Of a DNA stretch of 64,000 nt, positions 56,454-64,000 are shown piece by piece. This stretch comes from Primulina eburnea. Taxonomy: Eukaryota > Streptophyta > Magnoliopsida > Lamiales > Gesneriaceae. The notes under the pieces were generated by a model. It made no database searches, was not told the DNA's origin, and was given only the letters and a program-made list of their open reading frames with translations. Numbering within the stretch: position 1 is the stretch's first letter; every line of letters starts with the position of its first letter. Position numbers and translations under genes: made by a program. Where the stretch lies: positions 45,491,610 to 45,555,609 of the forward strand of contig NC_133103.1 of assembly GCF_022965805.1 (NCBI RefSeq). Reading direction: 5' to 3'.

Positions 56454-59400
56454 CGTAAATATACTGAAAATGAAAATAGATAATGGTTACTGATTATTTT
56501 AAAATAATTATAAGATATAAAATATGGGTTTTTATTCTATAAATTTCTCTCTCACTATTTTGACATTTCCACCACCCTATGATGCAAAAAGAGAAATCAT
56601 ATTTCTTTAGTGCACATATAGTCCAATTAGCCAATAATAACTTCGAATAATATCAGCCAATTATAATTTCTAAAATGTAGAATCCAATTGCATCCTTATG
56701 CAACCTCCGCGTGTTTCGCCTCACGTTTAATAAAGACCCAATAATATGACGCTGTTTATTTTCACGTGTCAAACCGACCCATCAATATTGAATTGTAGTT
56801 GACGGTCGCCATGAGTTCCCCCAATAATATAAGCCGAATTCATGGGAGTTCCACTCCGGTGGAAGTCACAGCTTTCTGGCGTCTAGGCCTCCCCAATAAT
56901 ATGATTCAGACACTGTCCGCGGGTAGCGTTCAACATGCAATCACGGTTGATGGAAGGGAAAAATAAATTAAACTCTTTTAATTTTTACTTTTGTAGTTTG
57001 ATATAAATTTTGATTAAATGAGGGATTTAATTTTAAAATTGCCTCATCATTTTAAGTTAAAAACGTGTGCCATGTTTATATGTTTGTCAGATTCATGTAA
57101 CTATATTATTTAATAATATACCTACATGCATACTACTATATATCACATATATCATAATATGAAATTCAACAATAAATAAGGATGATCGATCATCAATACT
57201 ACTAGATCCATGTGAACCAGACATGGATTCCAGTCCAAAACATAGGTGAATGAAGGGATGCAAATGTAATTTATTACAAGAGCTTCCAATATTTTAAATG
57301 TCTTTATCCTGTGCATCAGGCCCACCATCTTCCAGTCTTGATCTCTCGCTATTACTAATAATTACATTTAAATAGTCATGACACATAAGATATACATCTC
57401 ATGGAGTGGGAAAAGACCATAACCTAGACCCACTTTAATAATATCAAATATTAACAAAATGAATTTAAAACAGCAAAATATCCTAACATAGAGTTATCAC
57501 ATTGGTCAAGACTTTCGATCATCCTCCATGTATTTAATATCATATATTAACATCAACTAATTAAACATGCATATACGAATTTTATTACTAACCATCAAAA
57601 TTATTAAAGAATTTAATAAATTAAATAGGCACCTTTTATTTAATTTCCAATTTATTAAATAGTAATAGATTTCTTGTAAAAATATATTTTTAACATAAAT
57701 AATTAAAATCACATTCTAATTATTTACCTTACATGAAAATTAAAATTTAGCAAAATTTTATTTTAAGGAAAAACTGAACAATTTTCACAAAATATCAATT
57801 TTATCCGAGACTGTAAAATCAGAAAATCGCACCCAAGGTCCAAATCGCAACATAAGTTTAAAATTTTTTATTTTATTTTAACAATCATAATATTTGGACA
57901 CTCGTATGGTTTAAATTGAATAAAAATACATAGGATGTTTAGTGATATACCTTTAATGAATTTTCAGTTGGCTCCAACTACGCCGGTATAAGCGAAGTAT
58001 CTCTTGTTGTAAATCTTACTTACGTTCTTCAAGTTTTCTTTCTTCAATCTCCCAATCTGGTCCACAACTAGAAGATTAGTTCTTCATCTAAATAGCATAG
58101 AATATTTAGAAGAAATTTTCATTATCAAAAACTCGAGAGGCGGCTCAAACCCTAAACTCTCTTTAGGGGTGTTCGAATTTTTGGAGGAGAAGGGACGGTA
58201 TTTTTTTTTTTTTTTAAAGTTGGATTGTTATGGAGGCTAGGGTTTGTGCCTCGTTGCCCTTTTTATTATCAATGCATTACCTGATTTCCATAAATATAGG
58301 TTTAGGCATCTTAATCAACATTAATGCGCTTGATTAATTAATTGGAATAATCCAACTACTTTAATTAATTAATAAAAGTTTATTAAGAACTTTAATTATT
58401 TAGTATGTTGGACTTATACTCCTACAAGCTCATTAAACATACTTCCCACTAGATTTAATTTAATATTTAATAAACTCAATTTTTGAGTTTAATGAATTAA
58501 ATTCAACTCTTTGAATTTATTCTCTCCAAATTTTAAATATCATAAATTCAATTTCTTGAATTTACTATCTCATAAATTCTTGAATTTATTATCTCAATAT
58601 TTAATTATCATAAATTCAACTCCTTGAATTTACTATATCATAATTTTATATAAATTCAACTCCTTGAATTTATTCTTTCAACAGAAACAAAATGATCAAG
58701 TACTTGTGTGACCCTCAATGGTTCAGGGATACAGCTAGCCCTGAGTTAACAAATCTTTGTGATTCAGGATATTTTTCTTTATTCGAGCTTATCTCAATTT
58801 GCCCCATTTCATGCCCCAACATTTGGTCATGAGAATGTCGGAAATCATTTTTCTGACTAAACTCATCGAATTATGGTAAGAGCGTCTACTAGCATCGCCC
58901 CATGATTCCCTAGATATCACTGATAGAGTTTGCAAAAACAAGTCGGTTATGATTAACGTACAGTATGATCCATTCATCTCATATATCTCGATCGAATCTG
59001 CAATCATTGGTTCATCGAGGATTGCATATTAGATTTGATAGCTATGTGATACGATCATGAAATATTCACAGTGCCATCACATGCACAACTAGGGAACTCC
59101 TTCCTTAATGTACATCTCATACTCTGGCCAGAGATTTCATGCACTATTATTTCGTTAAATCACATAGGACATCTACACTCGTAGGTGAGCGGTGAATTCC
59201 CAACTATAATGCTTCGGCTCCTACATATGTCGCAATTGCACCCAACCTCACCACCTCGTGACCCTCACGGAGTCGGTAAACGAGTGAAAGCACAAACTTG
59301 GTATGCAGAGCCTCAGTATTGTCTCGGGTCATAAGTACTAATTATGTACAGTCACAACCACAAAATTTTTCTATCGATGAATGATAACAATTTGTAAAGT

Positions 59401-59788
59401 CCAAAGGAGAGATGTTCGGTACAATCATCATATGATTACCCATCTGCATGATTGGACATATATATGCCCTTACCACGAAACACGGTACACAACATCACAT
59501 ATGCTAGTCTCAACCTCAAGCGGCCTATATCCTTATTTTTAGACGACTGAATCAACTATGAATGAATTTAGAATACACAATGTTTAAAAATGAGTTTCAG
59601 GATCGAATTATGATTCATTTGTATTAAAGTATAATCAAGAACTTTATCTATGTTGATTGCATGGATATACAGATAAAGAAAAATGAAACCATAAAAAGTT
59701 AAATTATATTAAAATAAATATTATATATTACACTTGAGTCAATAAATTCTCTAGCCAACTTTTGGCTTACAGGACATCTACTCTAACA
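56295..59788 (-). mobile_element. Truncated copia-type element (LTR, leader and gag start)
   Basis: On the minus strand the right end TGTTAGAGTAGATGTCCTGT (from 59788) matches the common start of a plant copia LTR family. A long non-coding section with CCCAATAATAT repeated near 56738, 56821 and 56891 leads to a gag start at 56453. The element is cut at about 56295 against the LTR fragment. I could not place the LTR-leader boundary or a primer-binding site. Confidence 0.55.
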
Positions 59789-60460
59789 CTCAACACAAGA
59801 AAACACATGGAAGTGGTGGTCATGGTAGTTCAGGTGATGGTCATAGCAGTTCAAACAATGGATGCAGACCAAGCCACTCCTCCCATGACACATCAACCTT
59901 CCAGGAGATAATTTTTTTTTTACTTCTGAAATTGTCATTTTTTATTATTTATTCTATTTCAGTTCATCCATAAAATTTAATTTTCCTTCAAATACTAGCT
60001 TTTCTGCCTAGTATTGACATAATAAAAAATAGTTAAATTGTTAAGTTTGGTGATTATGAACTAAACCGATTAGACTTAATTGTATTAATAAATGTAGATC
60101 ACTCAAGGAATTTAAGAACTACCAACTGAACTTCACTTATACTTAAGAACTAATCCGATGAGCTTACAACATAATTATACTAATCTGAACTATGTCGAAC
60201 TAATCTGAGCTGAACGTCAACTTATCTGGAGAAATTTTCTGAGTGTAACGGTCATTTATCTTTTCAGCAAGGATACACAATAAAATAAAATATTTGTTGG
60301 TTGCCTTAATCAGCTAGTGTCCAAAGAAATTTAATTGTCCAGTACTATATTAGGGAAGATGACAATAGGTCGGATGTAAGCTAATTTTAGAACAATAAGG
60401 GGCAAGATATAAAAATTAGCAAATTAAACATTATAGAAAAAATAATAAAATATTAGAAAT
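59789..60460. other. Intergenic DNA with a Gly/Ser/His-rich open stretch
   Basis: One frame from about 59800 reads HGSGGHGSSGDGHSSSNN and continues to a stop past 59930. It directly abuts the copia LTR end at 59788. It could be a gene fragment cut by the insertion; no family recognised. Confidence 0.25.
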
Positions 60461-61023
60461 TATAACGGCCCGAAAATTCGTGTTTGAATATTTGCGGAAA
60501 AATTAACAATTTTCTTTGTAAAGTAAGTAAAATGCCTCATTCATAAAAATAGACCGTTAAATAAAGTTTAAATGTTAAAAATAGCAGCGGAAGAAATTAT
60601 TTGTTTGCAAAAGAACAATTTCAGAGTAATCCAACAACGGATAAATTGTTTGAGCATAAAAATGGTAAATGCTAAAATGAGGTCATCGGATTCCACTACT
60701 GCCGACCCAAGCTAGCTCACTGGTTCCCGCCCTCGGCCCCGACATCATCAGTACCTACAACAATCAAGTCTAGTGAGTCTAAAGACTCAACATGCATATA
60801 TCGTAAATAACGAGTAAATATAGTAAAAATTTCATGGGAGTAAAAATATCATGTCATGAGGCACAATGTGAAAATAACATATCATGAGCGATTATAATAC
60901 GTGCATAACTGAACTGAAAGTCATAGTGAAAATGTTTGCTCCTTGGAGCCCTGTACTGAAATAGCCTGTAATAAATTTTTTGTTGAGATTATGGTCTACG
61001 CAAGTGGCCTCTGCACTGAAACT

Positions 61024-61181
61024 GACCGGTAACTGGCGACCGGATAATAAAATGCTCCCATGACCGGTAACTAGCGACCGGGTAAAATAATGAACGTCTG
61101 ATCAGACTATGCCACAGTATACTGGGTGGTACAAACTGAACTGACCGGTAACTGGCGACCGGACCGGTAACTGGTGACCGG
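61024..61181. repeat. Four ACCGGTAACTGGCGACCGG-type motifs
   Basis: Copies at 61024-61043, 61062-61081, 61143-61162 and 61163-61181, two of them adjacent. Each contains CCGGT and ACCGG in inverted order. Confidence 0.9.
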
Positions 61182-63162
61182 ATTTAGCAATAATCCCATG
61201 ATAGTGAAATGGCCACAAACAATATCGCATAATCTCAAAAATGAACATTTTATATTTTTATGCACGTAATATAATTAAATGGCACAATTAAATATCCTGT
61301 AATAATTTACTGCTTGGATTGGATCGCTCCCAGGCTCGCTGCAACCTAAATATGCCATGAAAAATAAGCAATAGATTTATGGGACCAAACTATGCAGTAA
61401 CATTCGAAAATGTGATAATTACACCGAACGACTTCGTATTTAATCATGCCTCCGAACCAACCTGAGCCAAAACTGAAACATAATATAGTCATGATTAAAA
61501 TACGCTTAAAATGATGAATTAATGCTCCTAAAATGGTGAGGGCCGAAATCTAGGTGAATGGAGGCCAAAACATGAAACACTCTTTCGAGAGTCAATTTGG
61601 CACATCGCACCGTAAATTCTCGTACGACCCGAAAAATGATCCGAATCACGAACAACCAAAAACATGACCTTCCTAACTCGATGAGGCACCGTCCAGTCCA
61701 AGGCCATAGGCTAAAAGCCAACCAAGAACTCAAACGACGCCCGAGAACAACAGCACGCTTGCTGTCAAAATTACAGCAGCTGCACATTTGCTTTTCTTGT
61801 GTCGTTTTCGAGACTACCGGCCATTGGGGCTTGAACCACCGACCAGAGTGTGGGGACCCGGACGCTAATCATCTTCTTAATCGTCATTGGGACTAATTTA
61901 ATCAATTAGAATAAACAGGGTCTAATTTTTTTTTAAAATGCGGAAGGTAATGGAATCATTCTATTATACAAACCAGTATAATAATACAAATCCTGTATAA
62001 CATGCATCTAGTTCAAAACTAGGTTCAACTACTACAATCAAGTAATAAAACCTATCTATATCCAAGTCCGGAATCACCACTCTAATCTCGATCTTTCTTC
62101 ACCTATGTGACCCTGAACCTGTCCCACATGTTTCCATGCACACATACAGACAAGACAACAGTCGGATAACTCCGGTGAGATATAAATATCCCAGTATAAA
62201 CAATGTATTAATGAAATCATATAAAACATATATAAAAGCATAAACAATTATTAAAACATGTATCCAATCTGACTACATGAACAAATACGAATCTGTATTT
62301 AAGTCAATGACTTGTTATCTTATCTTATCTTATTTCTAACCTAGGGATCCCGATCTAATTTAGACTTTGGTATGCTGTATCGAATGTCTACAATAGACGT
62401 CGATCTACATCTAAGCTCATCGATACACCGTAAGTCTAGAGTCTTCGCGGTTCTGGCAAAGACTCGGCGGTTCTGCCCTAGCTAGGCTGATCTGCCTTAG
62501 ACTCAAACTCTAGCTCTGCTATAATTCAATAGACTAAACATATCAATCTGATAATCTGCAAATATCAATGCAATAAAATAAAAGTATGTGATTTTGGGAA
62601 ACTCAAGTCAAACCTAACTCGAGTTGTGCAATCCCGAATCAACATTTATTTATACATTTCTTGCTGTCGCTCTGATACAATCGAAGTCTTGACTCAAAGT
62701 CTGTCACTGTTCTATCTGGCAACGATAATATCAATATCTGTATCAATATTCTAATCACATCACGACATCTCTGTTTTATCAAATTCTGACAGTACAATAG
62801 TACAATCCTACGATACCAGTGATACCATATCAGTCTATACCAATTCCAATAACTTATAATCAACCACTGTACAAATCTGACATCACATCTCAGTCAATTT
62901 AACTCTGAAATTCATAACAATTCCATAATCAATCTGTTTCTCAATCTGACTTTGATTCTATGATGTCTACTATGTCAAGAACACTATATATGAATCGTAT
63001 ATGATTCTGGACATAGCATAATTTCAAGACATATCAAAACTTACCAAAACTTACGTCCAGTTGAAGCATGCGTCGATAGGAACACAGTACTGCAGTCAGA
63101 TTCAAAATCGGACGGACGGATCGAAATATAAAGGCGTAAGGATTTTCGGAGGATTTCTCGTT

Positions 63163-63190
63163 CTTCTTTCTTTCTTTCTTTCTTTCTTTC
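63163..63190. repeat. (CTTT)n microsatellite
   Basis: About seven TTTC units within the solo LTR. Confidence 0.95.
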
Positions 63191-63270
63191 TGAATTTGAA
63201 GATTTGTATACATATATATATTCACACGTTGCATGTCCAAGCAACGTGTTAGCTTTTCCTTAATTCTGGT

Positions 63271-63451
63271 TGGCGCTCAGGCGGTGCTAAACTACCGCTC
63301 GAGCGCGGCATTCTCTGTCGAAGTACTCGGCGTGTTACACCTTGGCGCTCGGGCGGTCAAAAACTACCGTCCGGGCGCCACATCTTCTGCCCGAACATAC
63401 TTCTATTGAACACTGGCGCTCGGGCGGTCAAAAACTACCGCTTGGGCGCCA
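63271..63451. repeat. Three GC-rich hairpin units in the solo LTR
   Basis: Units at about 63271-63310, 63343-63380 and 63414-63451 share GGCGCTCGGGCGGT, a short A-rich loop with ACT, then ACCGC(T/C)(T/C)GGGCGCC. The two arms pair imperfectly. Spacing is about 71-72 bases. Confidence 0.9.
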
Positions 63452-64000
63452 GACTCTCTGTCCCCAAGTTGTGTAATTCATATGCTTGGTTCGATTTGGT
63501 CTGGTAATGGCCCAGATATAATCACATTAGTTCAAATTCAATAATCTTCACTTAACATAATATGAAATCTAGGGCATTACACAGAGACTCTTACCAACAT
63601 CCCAAGGAATGATTCGAACCATGGCTAAGGGCCTTACGCCAGCCACAATCCGAACCACACCAGAAACACGACCACACTCCTAGCCGAGAACGTAATCTGC
63701 GCGCTTGGGGAGTTTCGCTTCGTTTGCTGTCATGGACCTTTCCGGTGGCCATTTGGTTGACCATGGCACGATCTAGACATCAAGGGATATAAGGTGAACC
63801 AGGGCTAAGGGCCAAATGCCAAACGAGGTCCATCCCAAACCATCCAAAACCGAGGGACACATGCAGAATTCAAAGGGGCGAAGGGGCTGTTTTTTGTTCT
63901 TTGATTTGAAAACCGATGCAACCATGGACCAAGCCTTTAAAGGCCGACTTGGTCACGTCTTAGACATCGTAAGGAGATGTTCTAACCATGGCTATGGCCC

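Larger units (their letters stand above)
61849..63581 (-). mobile_element. Solo gypsy-type LTR with exact target duplication
   Basis: On the minus strand it starts TGTAATGCCCTAGATTTC and ends CGGACGC...GGGTCCCCACA-type; on the plus strand TGTGGGGACCCGG opens at 61849. The 5-base duplication CAGAG is exact at 61844-61848 and 63582-63586. No internal retrotransposon sequence accompanies it, so two LTRs recombined and removed the body. It contains three GC-rich hairpins (63271-63451) and a (TTTC)n run. Confidence 0.92.
60461..64000 (-). mobile_element. Ty3/gypsy-type LTR sequence, interrupted, running off the window
   Basis: The left end TATAACGGCCCGAAAATTCG is the complement of a gypsy-type LTR 3' end (CGGGCCGTTA). 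The sequence continues with low coding content to 61848, is interrupted by the solo LTR at 61849-63581, and resumes to the window end. Four GACCGGTAACTGGCGACCGG-type motifs lie at 61024-61181. Orientation and class rest on end motifs and composition. Confidence 0.45.

Noticed and set aside
61506..61896. Overlapping open frames on both strands
   Set aside because: They lie in gypsy-type LTR sequence, have no recognisable domain, and one runs across the solo LTR insertion point.

Overview
The window is nuclear DNA of a flowering plant. It is AT-rich, its genes have many introns, and most of it is nested transposable elements: Ty1/copia, Ty3/gypsy, TRIM, Cassandra, hAT, MITEs and a Helitron. Gene identities and repeat style fit a eudicot, and my guess is an asterid such as Lamiales, but the sequence alone does not settle that. 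All calls were made by eye; no database search was run.

Host genes are few. A tRNA-Pro(TGG) gene lies at 164-235. A GPN2/QQT1-like GTPase locus follows at 427-4733; it has lost central exons, carries an in-frame stop and a frameshift, and looks like a pseudogene, yet its last intron is a textbook U12-type AT-AC intron. A ZCF37-like gene with one open frame is at 9130-9912. A single-frame RING-H2 ubiquitin-ligase-type gene is at 25368-26273. A nine-exon CSA/ERCC8-like WD40 DNA-repair gene is at 48053-52752; every exon and splice site is in order, including one GC-AG intron, but an 8-base duplication in exon 2 shifts the frame.

The rest is layered mobile DNA. From 5 to 9 kb there are hAT-type MITEs and several copies of a roughly 185-base family with GTGAGACGGTCTCAC ends. 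From 10.8 to 12.3 kb lies a gypsy LTR. From 12.56 to 18.54 kb lies a complete minus-strand copia deletion derivative (two 475-base LTRs, PBS, gag, only the RNase H tail of pol) with a hairpin tandem array in its leader and a foreign LTR inside that array. A decayed gypsy element occupies 19.5-23.7 kb.

From 27.0 to about 43.4 kb is a large decayed Helitron on the minus strand. Its Rep/helicase gene (27.0-31.5 kb) has a small inversion carrying the Walker A motif. Its RPA-like gene (33.7-41.1 kb) is split by a young but inactivated copia element (34675-40486, exact CCAAT target duplication). The RPA first exon and its upstream region are tandemly triplicated at 40.9-43.4 kb. A TRIM element sits between the two Helitron genes.

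From 43.7 to 47.6 kb is a decayed hAT transposon containing a Cassandra element with 5S-like LTRs. After the CSA gene come two more MITE copies, a truncated copia element (56.3-59.8 kb), and a gypsy LTR interrupted by a solo LTR with an exact CAGAG target duplication (61849-63581).
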